A stretch of 64,000 nt of DNA from Lamellibrachia columna (taxonomy: Eukaryota > Annelida > Polychaeta > Sabellida > Siboglinidae): NCBI GenBank assembly GCA_963662155.1, contig OY759268.1, forward strand, positions 11,098,935 through 11,162,934, written 5' to 3'. How positions within the stretch are numbered: position 1 is the stretch's first letter; each line of letters begins with the position of its first letter. The translations under genes were made by a program, and so were the position numbers. Below, one piece after another: positions 1 to 30,876 of the stretch. The notes beneath the pieces are model-generated. The model was not told where the DNA came from and searched no databases. It saw only the letters and a list, made by a program, of their open reading frames with translations.

Positions 1-16
1 GTACAAATCTTCCCAG

Positions 17-468
17 ATGGACATATCACTAGCTGCTGACGAAGCTGCCAAGACAGCCGCACGCGTATCCCAGCTGGAGACGAAAAAAGTTAAACTGTCC
101 AATGAGGTCGACGCGCTCGACCAGTATAGTAGGAGAAATTGTTTAATCGTCCATGGTGTACCCGACACCCCCGACCCAGTGACCGCAGTTCTGGACATCA
201 TCAACAACAAACTCGGCGTTCCGAACGGATGCGAGGGCACTGATCGATGTCACCGGCTCGGAACGTCTGCAAACTCGTCAAATACGCGAAACTTCTCATC
301 ACTGAAAACCTAACCAGACGCCGCAGTGAATTGCTCAACAAGGCCAAGACACTGAACAACGTCACCGCCACCTGGACGTCAGACGGCCTCATCGTGTGCC
401 TCCTCTCCAGTGGAAGGAAAGTATCCGTTACCACCGTCCAAGACCTCCGCCAACTGGACCAGCAGTGA
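17..468 (+). pseudogene. LINE ORF1 protein remnant (coiled coil, RRM-like and C-terminal domain)
   Basis: The first part reads as a short coiled coil followed by LDQYSRRNCLIVHGVPD and DRCHRLG, the standard signature of ORF1 RNA-binding proteins of CR1/L1-like elements. The reading frame shifts near 290, and the C-terminal domain continues in another frame as ITENLTRRRSELLNKAK and a WTSDG segment up to a stop at 466-468. ORF1 proteins bind element RNA in the cytoplasm and act as nucleic-acid chaperones. The frameshift makes this copy a pseudogene. The true start lies at or before the window edge. Confidence 0.75.
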
Positions 469-512
469 AACCTCCTAACTGAACAAAACAGTCTCACCCT
501 CCGGACTCTATC

Positions 513-3431
513 ATGGCGAACAATGTATATATGGACTTATCCAACTCTGATAACACCAGTGAAAACGACACGTTCATTTTTAATAATATATCAACATCTG
601 TGCAAAATTATGAGTACTTTACAGACAGTGAACTGATCAGCTTATATACTAACTTGAAGCAAAACTCAACTTTTTCTACACTAGCTGTTAATACACGCAG
701 CCTACGAAAAAACTTTGATAAACTGGAACTGTGCCTATATATACTAAACATTTGATTTGATTGCAAAGGGTTAACTGAGACATGGCTCACCGACCACGAT
801 GACACGAATTGCTATAACATGAACGGTTATACTCTGGTTACGTATCCCAGACAAGAAGGGAGAGGAGGTGGGGTTGGCATTTATCCAACAAACACCGATA
901 TAAAATTAGACATGACTTAATGAAGAGATATGACCGTAGTCATTATGAATCCATCTTCATTGAGATAAAAACAAACAACAATACCTTCATAATAGGTTCT
1001 ATATATAAACCTCCAAATACTAACATAGATAGCTTCAACGATGAATCACTTAGTACCTTAAACTCAATATCTCAGGAAAATAAAAAACTATAATAATGGG
1101 GGATTTTATTTTATTTAAACTTAATTAATACCAACTCACGCCAAGTTAATGATTTCACCAACAATATGTATGCAACTGGATTCTATCCAACAATCAGTAT
1201 TCCAACCATAATTTTATACACTGACATATCCGACCACCTCCCAATATTCAACATTTGTCATTTGTAACCTCCCACTTAAACCAGGATACAAAACACTGTA
1301 CAGACGAAATAAAAGTGAAAAAAACTTAGCGAAACTCAAAATAAAATTAAAGTGGACAAACTGGGATGATGTCTATAACGAATCTAATCCAGATGCCTCA
1401 TACAACGCATTCATAAACACACTTCATACATTAATTGATGAATATCTCCCGTTTAAAAAAATTAAAATTAGAGACAATCCCAGCTCAAAATGGTTGACCA
1501 AGGGAATATTAACCTCAAGCAAACACAAACATATTTTATATAAACAATTTAAAAAGAACCCAACAGTTGACAATGAAACAACCTACAAAACATATAAAAA
1601 TAAACTGACACATATAATCAGGCTTTCAAAGAAAAATCAATATAAAAACAAATTTGTAATGCAAGGAAGTCATGGCAGCTAATTAAAGAAGTCTTGAAAT
1701 GCAAACCAAAAGTAACAAATCCGAGCACAAGTTTCACTTTGCTGGACGGCTCAGAAACTTCAAACCCAAAAGACATAGCAAACGAATGTAATGATTATTT
1801 TATACATGCGGCGTCAAATCTTGTTAAAGGCATACCCACTACAGGAGATGACCCAACTGAATTTGTTCAAACTAATATTAATAGGTATTTTCTTCCGACC
1901 CACAACCCCTGAGGAAATTGTTTCACTATTACGCGACATTATGTCTAACAAGTCTAGTGGTTTTGACAACGTTGAGCCACAAATTATGCGAGAAATAAGT
2001 CCCCAAATAGCTCCTCTACTATCGCATATATTCAACAACTCTTTCTACTGGAGTGGTACCACGTCAACTAAAAATAGCAAAAGAAATTCCAATAAATAAA
2101 AATAATGATCCGAATAACTTCTGCAATTACAGACTAATCTCAATTCTGCCATGTTTCTCAACAATTCTGGAGCGTCTTATGTATAATCGACTCTAACGCT
2201 TTCTCCCACATAATATCAGAAGTTCAATACGGTTTCAGGAAAAAATATTCCACTTACATGGCTCTAATAAATCTCATAGATAAAATATCAAGTGGAACCA
2301 ATAGCAACTCCTTCAGTATAGGTATATTGATTGATATATCTAAAGCCTTCGACACTATAGACCACAATATACTATTCCAAAAAAATTAACTGCTATGGTA
2401 TCAGAGTGCACATACTTACTAGGTTCAGGAGTTACCTAGAGCACAGGACACATTATGTAACTTACAACAATGTAAATTAAAATCTCAAGACAGTGATGTG
2501 TGGTGTGCCACAAGGCGCTATACTAGGCCCACTATTATTTATACTTTACACCAACGATCTTTGCAACACTTCAACTATTATGAAATACACTCTTTTTGCA
2601 GATGATACCAGTATGTATCATTCACATCAAAATTGAACTTCACTCATAGAGGAGGTTAATAATGAAAATAAAAAAATAACACAGTAGTTCCACACAAATA
2701 AACTTTCCCTAAATATAAAAAAAAACGAAATATATTATATTCACATCAGTAAATAAAAAGTACAACATTTCATCTTAAGCAATACAGATTAACGGATCGG
2801 CCATCCCTCAGGTTAACCTCACCAAATATTTTGGTGTGTATATAGACGAACTCTTAAATTGGTCAATGCACAAACTGGCAACTAAACTTGTACAAGATAT
2901 TGGCATACTCTGCAAACTGAAACATTTCCTCTCCTCATACATCTTAAAAACGATTTACTGTTCTTTAGTACTTCCACATCTATAATATTGTACTCTAATA
3001 TGGGCTAATACATAATCTACAAAGCTTAACAAGATCAGAATGCTGCAAAAAAAGCTGTTAGGATCATTAACAACTCTGATTACCTCGCTCACTCTGAACC
3101 GCTATTTAAACAGAACAATTTACAAAAAAATTAAGATATCTACAAACTGCAGCTGGGGCTATTCATGTACAAGCATTTTCGTCAATCACTTCCAAACAGC
3201 ATCTCAACACTATTTCAAAGGAATATTGAAATCCACAATTACAATACTAGGAACAGCAATGATTACTTTATGCACGAAGCATGGACAAACACACGGACAT
3301 TTACAATTAAATACTCTGGGCCCTTGTTCTGGAATTCCATACCGGAACACATACATAATTCTACATCAGAAAACCAATTTAAAAACAAGTTAAAGCAACA
3401 TCTACTCTCAACATACTGCAACATGTCCTAA
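513..3431 (+). pseudogene. LINE ORF2 remnant (APE-type endonuclease + reverse transcriptase)
   Basis: Starts with a fresh ATG after the ORF1 stop; the first 80 codons are open and include NTRSLRKNFDKL, the start of the apurinic-type endonuclease domain. Stops and frameshifts follow throughout. RT motifs are spread over several frames: NKSSGFDNV at about 1950, ISKAFDTIDHN at about 2340, GVPQGA at about 2505, and FADD near 2595. The C-terminus (3165-3431) is open for 88 codons. No single frame spans the catalytic core, so it cannot encode an active enzyme. Confidence 0.8.
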
Positions 3432-3928
3432 TTTCCCTTTTAGACTTGATTCGGGCTTAACCTGTGCTAACGGTGTTGGGTTTTTTATTATTATTATTTC
3501 TTTTTTATATACTAATGAATCATCACTATATTGTTCAACTATCTTTTTGCCTCACGTTGTTATATTGTGCTAGAATGATGGATTACAACCACATGTAATT
3601 TGTATACGCGTCACATTTACTATTATTAACATAATTTTTGCATATACTAACGAATATTCACTATATTGTTCAATTAACAAGTCGTTCGATTGTACTAAAT
3701 TGCTGGATTATGACGCCAAGTTGTAATTTTTTATTTGCTTCATATCTAGTATTATTAACATAATTGCCAACTTGAAGCATCATTCCATGACAAGATTATT
3801 ATACGTAATCATGGATGGTTCTCGCAATAAGCCCCTTGGATTTTTCAGAGAATCTCCTGAGTTACTAAATCAAATTATTTATGACCATACCTGTAACAAC
3901 ATTGTAAATGAGTAACCAAATAAACTCA

Positions 3929-3929
3929 C

Positions 3930-4014
<85 letters not shown>

Positions 4015-4015
4015 C
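3929..4015 (+). repeat. (TTGA)n microsatellite, tail of the preceding LINE
   Basis: About 21 uninterrupted copies of the tetranucleotide TTGA directly follow the LINE 3' region after an AATAAACTCACA segment. CR1-group LINEs often end in short tandem tails used in target-primed reverse transcription. The tail marks the 3' boundary of the element. Confidence 0.85.
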
Positions 4016-4103
4016 TATAATTAGACAATCTAAAAGAAAGCATGAACAAAAATGAGTATGTAACATAAAAATTACAGCAAGAGTTTTTATGCATATGTCA
4101 GGA

Positions 4104-4511
4104 GCAAACAATACGTATGTTACCACTAGAAAACAATACGTACGTGACCACTAGAAAACAATACGTACGTGACCACTAGAAAACAATACGTACGTGACCA
4201 CTAGAAAACAATACGTATGTTACCACTAGAAAACAATACGTACGTGACCACTAGAAAACAATACGTACGTGACCACTAGAAAACAATACGTACGTGACCA
4301 CTAGAAAACAATACGTATGTTACCACTAGAAAACAATACGTACGTGACCACTAGAAAACAATACGTACGTGACCACTAGAAAACAATACGTACGTGACCA
4401 CTAGAAAACAATACGTATGTTACCACTAGAAAACAATACGTACGTGACCACTAGAAAACAATACGTACGTGACCACTAGAAAACAATACGTACGTGACCA
4501 CTAGAAAACAG
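4104..4511 (+). repeat. 25-bp satellite with a 100-bp higher-order repeat
   Basis: Sixteen copies of a 25-bp unit (core CCACTAGAAAACAATACGTA). Three units in a row carry ACGTACGTGA, and the fourth carries ACGTATGTTA. The variant recurs at 4113, 4213, 4313 and 4413, so the array is four-unit blocks of exactly 100 bp repeated four times. Units within a block differ more than corresponding units between blocks, so amplification occurred at the 100-bp level. It sits between two unrelated LINE fragments. Confidence 0.95.
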
Positions 4512-4528
4512 TGCTAAAAATATGATAT

Positions 4529-5400
4529 CTCGTAGCACTATTTCGGGCAGCACGGATTTGTGAGGTGTAGAAGCACAGTATCTAACCTAGCTTGTTACTT
4601 GTACTCTATTTCTGAATCTATTGACAACAAGAAACAAGTTGATTATGTTTACTTGGACTTCAGTAAAGCCTTTGATTCAGTGTGTCACCCACTGGTAATT
4701 CACAAGCTTAAATCATATGGGCATTCTGGGCAATACATACAATGGTTGCAGCCCTACCTTCTCAACCGAAAACAACGTGTGGTACTCGAAGCCAAAACGT
4801 CTGACTGGAAGCCGGCGTTGTCCGGTGTACCACAAGGTTCACAAATTGGCCAACTTATGTTTATCTTGTATATTAATCATCTCACTAATTATTTTGATTC
4901 GTGTGAAATATCACTCTATGCTGATGATTCCAAATTGTTTAGAGAAATTTCGTCGGTGACCGATTGTCAGTTGGTGCAGAAGGATCTGGAAAATGTGTGC
5001 CTCTGTTGTGATACCTGGCACCTCAAACTTAATGCAGGCAAATGCTGCATCAGGACTTTCACTAACAAAAAGAAAAAGAAATGCTCTCTTTTGACTGCAC
5101 CATCTTAAGCCAGTCTGTACCCAGGGTCAACGCTGTCAAAGATCTCGGAGTCACATTGACCGGTAGTTTGAATTTTAGAGATCATATTAGTCGTAGTATC
5201 TCTAAAGCTTTTAAGATGTGTGGTTTTATTGAGCACGTTTGCACAACAATTACCGATGTACAAGCTTTGTCAGCCTTGTATATATTTCTAGTCAGAAGCC
5301 AGTTGGAGTACTGCAGTGTTATTTGGAATCCGTGGCAACGTACATTTATCGACAAAATCAAACGAGTTCAAAATAAACCATTTGGGATTATATCATTAGG
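4529..5400 (+). pseudogene. LINE reverse transcriptase fragment, truncated at both ends
   Basis: Opens mid-domain with QHGFVRCRST, followed by VYLDFSKAFDSVCH (RT motif A), GVPQGSQIGQLMFILYIN (motif B region) and YADDSK (motif C, catalytic Asp pair intact). Near 5085 the frame shifts by one, and the C-terminal thumb region continues as VKDLGVTLTGSLNF and LEYCSVIWNPW. The sequence type is Jockey/CR1-like and different from the first LINE. Upstream it is cut by the 25-bp satellite; downstream it joins another LINE at about 5400 without any 3' end. Confidence 0.85.
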
Positions 5401-5407
5401 AAAGTAG

Positions 5408-5884
5408 ATAAAGTTGTAAACAGACGAGAGGACATCACGGTATGTCTACCAGCGACAAAAATATAGGATGTAACAGAAAAGGCAGGACAGGTCATGGGTG
5501 GTGGCACGGGTGCTGTTCGCGTGCATGTGGGAACGAGCAATGCCGAGAAGGAGGGTACGTCGGCCATCGTTGGTAAGTACAGGAGGTTATTCAAGAAATT
5601 TAAAGAGGCAGGGTTTGGGCAGATTGTATTGTCGGAGATATTTAACTAGTAATGGGAGGCAGGGTGAGGAGAATAGAAACTGTAGGAGGATGGCGATCAA
5701 CAAACAAGTACAGAAGGTATATATGGAGGAGGGAGTAAGCTTCGTAGACACGTGGTTAAACTTTGTGGGAAGAGATGATTTTTTCATGAGAGATGGACTT
5801 CATCTGACTGGGAAGGGTGCTGCAGTTATTGGGTGTTAGTTTGTCAGGGTTGTCAACGAGGGCACGGGTACCGTGAATTAGTTC
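5408..5884 (+). pseudogene. LINE ORF1 esterase (SGNH/GDSL-like) domain fragment
   Basis: Encodes the C-terminal two thirds of an SGNH-type esterase domain: ITVCLP, KAGQVMGGGTG, VHVGTSNAEKEGTS (block III, normally GTNN), NCRRMAINKQVQ and MRDGLHLTGKG (block V). The block V aspartate-histidine pair is present here, unlike in the 56-kb copy, but the block I GDS serine is missing because of truncation. Frameshifts near 5500 and 5640 break it. Some CR1/L2 LINEs are known to carry esterase-type ORF1 proteins that bind nucleic acid and membranes. Confidence 0.7.
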
Positions 5885-6048
5885 AACTTGATGCACAGGG
5901 GGGACCGACAGAGACGGACAGAGAAAACTCAAAGGAGTACAAATACACATCCAAAGAAATGTTCACCAATAAATTCGGAAAATTAACTTAAATGTATATG
6001 CTTAAATGCTAGGAGCACAATAAATAAAAAGTGAGTGAGTGAGACGTT

Positions 6049-8013
6049 ATGGTAGCAGAGTTAGCACTGACAGGTTATGTAATGTTTAGGAACGATAGGC
6101 GAGAAAGAAGGGGAGGTGGAGTAATTTTATATATTAAAGAATCTATCAAAGCATATGAAATAAAACTAAGCAGTGAAGCATATTGCGAGGAAGCAATTTG
6201 GTGTAACATAGTTACCAAGAGCTCAATATTAACAATAGTCCAAACATAGGACAAGGGGAAGATGTAAAATCACAAAAGGGGATAAGGGAGGTGAGCAAGG
6301 GGGAATGTGTTATAATGGGTGATTTTAACCATGGCCATATACAATGGAAATCATTAGAGAGTGCTGGGGGTGACGACCATCAGTTTCTACTTCTAACACA
6401 GGATTGTTTCCTTACTCAACATGTCTTGGAACCAACAAGAGGTGAGAATGTGTTAGATTTAATTTTGTCTTCTCAAAAAAAATTAGTTGACAATGTTAAA
6501 GTACACGAACCTTTGGGTTCAAGTGATCATAATCAAATCCATTTTAATATAAAAACACTATCGATGAGGAAATTGAGAAGTTGAGAACATATCTAACAAA
6601 TATAGTTTGGAATAACTTCCTGAAGAAAAAGACAGCAACAGAATGCTGGACTTGTTTAAAAGATGAGATTTAGGGCATTACTGAGAGATTTGTTCCATCA
6701 AGAAAACAAGGGAAACGGTCCAGGAAGAAAGAGGCTATTAGAACAATTGCTCACAAACAGATGCTGTTGGGGTATATAAACACACTGGAAATGTAGAAGA
6801 CCACACAAACTACAAAGACGCACTTAACCTAGCTACAACCGAAATTAGAAAATCGAAAACAACCTTTGAACACAAATTGGCTGGTAATATAAAAACCAAC
6901 AGCAGGAGTTTCTATACTTATGTAAAGAGTAAACAGAAAGTTCGAGATAAAGTCGGACCAATGGAATGCAACAGTAGAAACATGGTTTCAGACGGGTTTC
7001 AAATGGCAGAGGTCTTGAATGAATATTTCAGCCCAGTTTTTACCACATAATATACGAGCTCACTTCCAGTTCCAGTGACTAAATTTGAGGACGATAAATC
7101 AGAACATTTAGGGCAGTTATTTGTAACTCCTGAAATTATAGCAAAGACAATTAAGAAGATGAAAGATAATAAATCACCTGGAGTTGATGGGATACCATCA
7201 AAACTGCTTAAGGAAATTGCAGAGCAAATTAGTATACCACTTGCAAAAGTGTTTAAATTGTCACTAGAAGAAGGAATAGTTCCTTCAGAATGGAGAGAAG
7301 CAGACATTACGCCGCTGTTTAAGAAGGGATCGAGGAACAAGCTGGACAATTACAGACCAGTGAGTTTAACATCAGTTGTATGTAAATTACCCGAAACATT
7401 AATTAGAGACCACATGGTGGAATTCCTTGTAAAACATAAATTAATAAATACATCTCAACATGGGTTCCTAAAAGCAAAGGCATGTCTAACCAATCTCTTA
7501 TGTTTTTTGGAAGAAATTACAAAGTGGATAGATGATGGGTCACCAGTGCATGTTGTCTACTTAGATTTTCAGAAAGCTTTCGATACAGTGCCACATCAAA
7601 GCTTGTTACTAAAACTAAAAAGCCCATGCCATAGGTAATGGTGTAATCAACTGGATTGAAAAGTGGCTTTGGAATACTGTATACAAGCATGGAAGCCATA
7701 TCGTAAGAAGGACATAGACAAGCTAGAAAGAATACAATGAAGAGCATCTAAAATGATTCCAGAATTGAGAGACTTTAGTTATGAAAGCCGCTTATTGGAA
7801 TGTGGTTTGACAACACTAGAGACTTGGGGACAAAGAGGAGATAAAATAGTGAACTGTTATGAGGATATTGATAGGAATATGTTCTTCAAACTTAAAGAAG
7901 GCAGTAGAACCAGAGGACATAAAGCAGCATTAGTTAAGGAGCAGTGTATGTTGGACATGAGAAAGTACTCTTTCTCACAGAGGGTGATAAATGAATGGAA
8001 CAATATGTTTTAA
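6049..8013 (+). pseudogene. LINE ORF2 remnant (endonuclease and partial RT)
   Basis: The endonuclease includes RRERRGGGVILYIKES, MGDFNHGHIQW and GSSDHNQIHFN, the Asp/Asn/His metal and catalytic motifs of the APE fold. The RT region 7075-7638 is open for 187 codons with SPGVDGIPSKLLKE, NYRPVSLTSVVCKL, QHGFLKAKAC and VYLDFQKAFDTVPHQ. After 7640 the sequence drops straight into the C-terminal tail (SFSQRVINEWNNMF, stop at 8011-8013). No YADD is present. Several stops occur between 6250 and 7075. Confidence 0.8.
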
Positions 8014-8157
8014 AATAGAATTGACAGATATTTGATAAAGGCGGGCTACACATAGATGAGAAAATTGTTGGACTCTCGATAAGCCAATGGCTTCCTTGTC
8101 CACTTGCCTTCTGGAACTTGTTGTTTGGGATGGCAATCGGTTAAATCTTGTTAAATT

Positions 8158-8780
8158 ATGTATCTCTATTACAAATCCAAAATAGAATGCACCACTGATA
8201 ATTATCCTGCGTTTTGCCAGCATTTTAGACTACCGTCCCTTCAACATCGTAGGCAAGTTGCAGATCTGATCTTTCTACATTAGTGTGTGCACTATCATCT
8301 AGATTCTGCCTATCTGGTAGGAAATATCCAATAACATTGTCATTCGAGATCTCTACGAAACTACTCTCCTCTCCTCCTCAGTTTTAAATAGATGTATGAC
8401 TACTATCAACACATTGTATTTAACTGAACTTACTTGTGATATATTTATAGGAGCCAATATCTTCAGATATGTAATTCGAAAACATGTCTGTATAATGCTA
8501 ATGTCTTAGTCTGCTATGTTAGTAATGTCATTATTGTGTGGCTTTATATCCTTATTATTATTATTCTTACTCTTTTTATTATTTATACGTATTGTCCTTA
8601 TATTTTGTTATCAGTCCTGTTACTCGGTCTTCGGACCAGTTGGAGCTGAATACAATACAGTACAATACAATATAATACGATACAATACCTGCCATCTGGG
8701 TCTTTGCCTTGGGTGGCAATTTTGTTAAATCTTTTTCAAATTACTTTATTTAAAAAGTGTTTCAAAACACCACCCGTTGT
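8158..8780. other. Gene-free spacer with a LINE 3'-end fragment at 8690-8735
   Basis: No coding sequence is supported. Positions 8648-8690 are a degenerate (ACAAT)n run. Positions 8690-8735 read TGCCATCTGGGTCTTTGCCT followed by GGTGGCAA and a TTGTTAAATC tail, which is the last 45 bp of the esterase-ORF1 LINE family. The rest is ordinary AT-rich DNA. Confidence 0.6.
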
Positions 8781-8781
8781 T

Positions 8782-9036
8782 TGTGGGGTGGGGGTGGGGG
8801 TGGGGGTGTGGGGTGGGGGTGGGTGTGTGTGGGGTGGGCGTGGGGGTGGGTGTGTGTGGGGTGAGCGTAGGGGTGGGTGTGCGTGGGGTGGGGGTGGGTG
8901 TGTGGGGTGGGGGTGGGTGGGGGTGGGTGTACGTGGGGGTGGGTGTGTGTGGGGTGTGCGTGGGGTGGGTGTGTGTGTGGGGTGTACGTTAGGGTGGGGT
9001 GTGCGTGGGGGTGGGTGTGTGTGGCGGATGGGCGTT
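8782..9036 (+). repeat. G-rich minisatellite (GGGGTGGGTGTGT-type)
   Basis: About 250 bp of short G-runs on the plus strand built from variants of GGGGTGGG and GTGTGTGG with no fixed period. Runs of three to five G occur more than twenty times, so four-stranded G structures are possible on the plus strand. The multi-frame open reading produced by the repeat (Gly/Val/Trp/Cys or Pro/Thr/His) is not a real gene. Confidence 0.9.
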
Positions 9037-9089
9037 TTGCACTTTGTTCCCTTATGTGTGAAACGATAAAAAATACATGTGATACATGA

Positions 9090-9890
9090 AATTAATGTTA
9101 TCAGCTGGCAGCGCAGACGGTGTCGTCCACTGTGCGACGTCAGAGTCGGGCCAACCGCGCGCAACATGTACTGGAGATTGGGCGAAATGTGGAAGCTAAT
9201 GTGAGCGAGACTGAAGTTACTATAAGGTCGTTTGAGTCTACTAGGCGCCATGGACCCGATGATCAACGGCGTCATTCGTCCGACGTCGAAGACTAGTCTG
9301 TCAGAGCAATCCAACTAGGCGGCCTTGCGGCAGTCACCTCTATGAGCCTCCATAACATCAACTATGAGACGCCGTAACGGTCAAAAAGTTGACGAAAAAG
9401 GCGAAACATGTCGAGTCTGCGCGATTGCTGATTGAGTCTGCACGATTACATATTGAGTCTGCGCGATTGCTGATTGAGTCTGCGCGATTGCTGAATGAAA
9501 CGAGTTTGAGAGTGATTGAGTTTGAGAATGGTTGAGAGCAATGTCTGGCGACTGAACTGGTCACCATGTAAGACATGTTTTCATTATATAATAGCATGTG
9601 GGGAGAGTAATATCGTACAAAGACAATATCACGAGATGGCCTGCTAGATATGTATAACGAATTCAGTGAAAGCTTGCATGTCAATTGTAGTAGACAATCG
9701 TAGACAGGTAGACCGTTCGATTGGATTCAATTCCGGGAGTGCCCATTTCATATTTTCTCGTTGAATGTTCTTATTAGTATTTAATTTATTTATTTCATGC
9801 AATATTATGTTTTTGTTTATAATTTTGTTGAATGGCAATACGTTGTACTAAAGGTAAGCATCAACGCAATATCGATGTACGTGCAATAAA
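9090..9890. other. Mostly unassigned; possible exon fragment and a 21-bp tandem repeat
   Basis: From about 9108 to 9293 the plus strand is open for some 62 codons (AAQTVSSTVRRQSRANRA onward, ending in a stop at 9291-9293) with higher GC than its surroundings and an AG just upstream; no family is recognised, so it may be an exon fragment or chance. Positions 9413-9496 hold four copies of a 21-bp unit beginning GAGTCTGCGCGATTG. The remainder shows nothing I can name. Confidence 0.3.
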
Positions 9891-10047
9891 ACACATTTTA
9901 TTTTATTTTCGAAAATGGTCGATAGGTGTCGCTACTGTATGCTTAACATACTAGATTTTTTGCCGTTTGAAGCGCGTGCTTTAATCCCGTATGTTCAACA
10001 TAAATTGCAGACCTAGCGACCATTTTCAAAATAAAATAAACATTTGT
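9890..10047. mobile_element. Foldback/MITE-like imperfect palindrome
   Basis: The left arm TTTATTTTATTTTCGAAAAT plus GGTCGATAGGT is matched by a reverse-complement right arm (ACCTAGCGACC plus ATTTTCAAAATAAAATAAA) ending near 10040. Complementarity continues weakly toward the centre (ATGTTGAACATAC against TATGCTTAACATAC). The total is about 155 bp with no coding capacity, which is the look of a small non-autonomous DNA element. Target duplications were not resolved. Confidence 0.5.
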
Positions 10048-10506
10048 CATGGGTGGATGCAGGGGTTGTCCATCAGGAGCCGGGCACCCCCTTTGTCTTA
10101 GCCCGATCGTATACTGAAAGTGTGCACCGCGAAGACATGCGGCATGATATAACTCTACCACGTCTCTACCATGATTCCATTGGTTATGGCAGTGGCACAC
10201 ACGGTGACTAGGAAGCTCAAAAGCACGATAATGAAGTTGGTGTCCGATGCCAGAGGTGCTTTTGTAGGACACGATGAATGAATCGCTGTACTGCATTGTG
10301 GCTATGAGAAACGCGTTCGCACAATTCACGCGGCGTGGTGTTCGACACGATCACCCAAGTTCAGGCTAGAATTTATTTCATTTAACATTTTCAAGACAAT
10401 GGGTGGTGATATGAATTTGCAAAAACACACGAAGTTGTGAAACATTTTAGATATTTAAACAAAACGTATCCATGCTATTTTGTTTATACTTTGCTTGTGG
10501 GACTAC

Positions 10507-10508
10507 TA

Positions 10509-10551
<43 letters not shown>
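10507..10551 (+). repeat. (TGCG)n microsatellite
   Basis: About eleven copies of a GTGC tetranucleotide in an otherwise gene-free stretch (10050-11029). The rest of that stretch has no supported gene; a weak open frame on the minus strand at 9943-10329 has no recognisable content. Confidence 0.9.
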
Positions 10552-11029
10552 TTCCTCTAAAACCTGATCATGCCACCTGGTGTCGTTTTTGCAAACCTTT
10601 TGGTAACGTTTGCTAAATTGGGTACCCCCTTTAACCTTGGCACCCCCCTTTTTCAGGGTCTTGGTCCGTCAATGTTTGGTGTATGGCACTTACAGTGTTA
10701 TTGTATTGATGCGCACAATTATTGTGTGGCTCTGTGCGAGAATCATTAAACGGATGATTGAAACAACATTAGTTATTATTAACTGGCAGCCCATGCGAGA
10801 TATAAATGAGATTAAACACGCAAAACATTGTTGATTGCAAAATGGGCATCATCATCAATGTCATTTCATAGGCATCGGAAGCTTGATCTCATCAAACCTG
10901 TGCCTGGATTCTAGCAAATACCTCCTCAATAGAAATATTGAGAGAAGATTGAAGACTGAGAAATGATGAGATTTATTAAACTGTAATGTCTAGAGAAACG
11001 GAGAAGTTATAAATATGTAGCTAGACCAT

Positions 11030-29965
<18,936 letters not shown>

Positions 29966-30239
29966 TCTCCTTGGTCCATCCACGACTGGGAACGATAGCC
30001 CACTGAACCCGCTCCATCTAACTCACCCGCCGTGCGCATTTACACAACATATCAGGTTGCTCATCAGGGAAATCAATACGGCAGATTAGATGACGGCAGG
30101 ATGGACCGGCGCTTGCCTGCGAGTCTGAGCCACTCACTAGAGGCACTCTCAAGTGCTTCGGGCCGGTCACGCCCACAAGCAGCAGATTCAATTAAGCCCG
30201 TAATAATCACATAATGAGGAAATAATCTTGGATATGCAC

Positions 30240-30876
30240 ACAGGCGGATACTGAAGGTGGACACTATGGACGAACTTTAGACAATGTGGACACTACAGAT
30301 GGACACTATGGAAGAACACAATGGCCATCATAGATGGACATTATGGACGGACACTGTGGACTCTACAGATGGACACTATGGACGAACACTATGGCTACTA
30401 CATAATGACACTACAGACAGACACTATGGACAAACATAATGGACACTACAGGCAGACACTATGGACACTACAGATGGACACTATGGACAAACACTATTGG
30501 TACTACAGACGGACGCTATGGACGAACACAATGGACACTACAGATAGAAACAATGGACGAAAACTATGGATACTGCAGATCGATACTATGGACGGACACT
30601 GTTGACACTATAGATGGACACTAGCAGGCAGACACTATGGACGGACACTACAGGCAGGCATTACATACAAACACTGTGGATACGATACTACAGGTGGACA
30701 CTCCAGATGGACAGTATAGACAATATGGACAGATACTACATATTGACACTTTGGACAGATGCTACAGATGGACACTACATAGTACATACAGACACTACGT
30801 ACATACACTATGGACACTACAGACATACACTAGAGACGGACATTACGGGTGGACACTACAGATAGACACTATGTAA
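30240..30876 (+). repeat. Degenerate minisatellite upstream of neuroligin (ACACTATGGAC type)
   Basis: About 640 bp of imperfect 12- to 18-bp units around GGACACTATGGACGAACACT and CACTACAGATGGACACTA. It starts about 275 bp upstream of the neuroligin initiator ATG on the gene's 5' side. The apparent open frames with Met-Asp-Thr/Trp-Thr-Leu patterns are repeat artefacts. Confidence 0.9.

Larger units (their letters stand above)
1..4015 (+). mobile_element. CR1-group non-LTR retrotransposon (LINE), degenerate, 5' end outside window
   Basis: A decayed LINE read on the plus strand: an ORF1 remnant, then an ORF2 with endonuclease and reverse transcriptase pieces, then a 3' untranslated region ending in a (TTGA)n tail. 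Reading frames are broken many times by stops and frameshifts. Recognisable landmarks are an endonuclease-type TETWL near 775, the RT core FDTIDH near 2348, GVPQGAILGPLLFILY near 2500-2550 and the catalytic FADD near 2595. The C-terminal part, around 3165-3430, has the LWNSIP-like segment (here FWNSIPEHI) usual for CR1/Jockey-group elements. The simple-repeat tail instead of poly(A) also fits the CR1 group. The precise clade is not decided. Confidence 0.85.
5401..8157 (+). mobile_element. CR1-like LINE with esterase-type ORF1, 5'-truncated copy
   Basis: Same family as the copy at 54.5-58.3 kb. It begins inside the ORF1 SGNH-hydrolase domain (KVDKVVNRREDITV), consistent with 5' truncation during target-primed integration. 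It continues through endonuclease, RT fingers and palm, and ends with the family 3' end GGACTCTCGATAAGCCAATG at 8071 and a TTGTTAAATC tail. RT reads FQKAFDTVPHQ near 7570, then jumps at about 7660 into the C-terminal region, so the RT part with the catalytic Asp pair is deleted. Confidence 0.85.

Noticed and set aside
8736..9314. Proline/threonine/histidine-rich open frame of 192 codons on the minus strand
   Set aside because: Formed by the G-rich repeat; the non-repeat ends show no domain.
30321..30865. Open frames with repeated Met-Asp-Thr/Trp-Thr-Leu
   Set aside because: They follow the degenerate ACACTATGGAC repeat and shift frame freely; no initiation or domain evidence.
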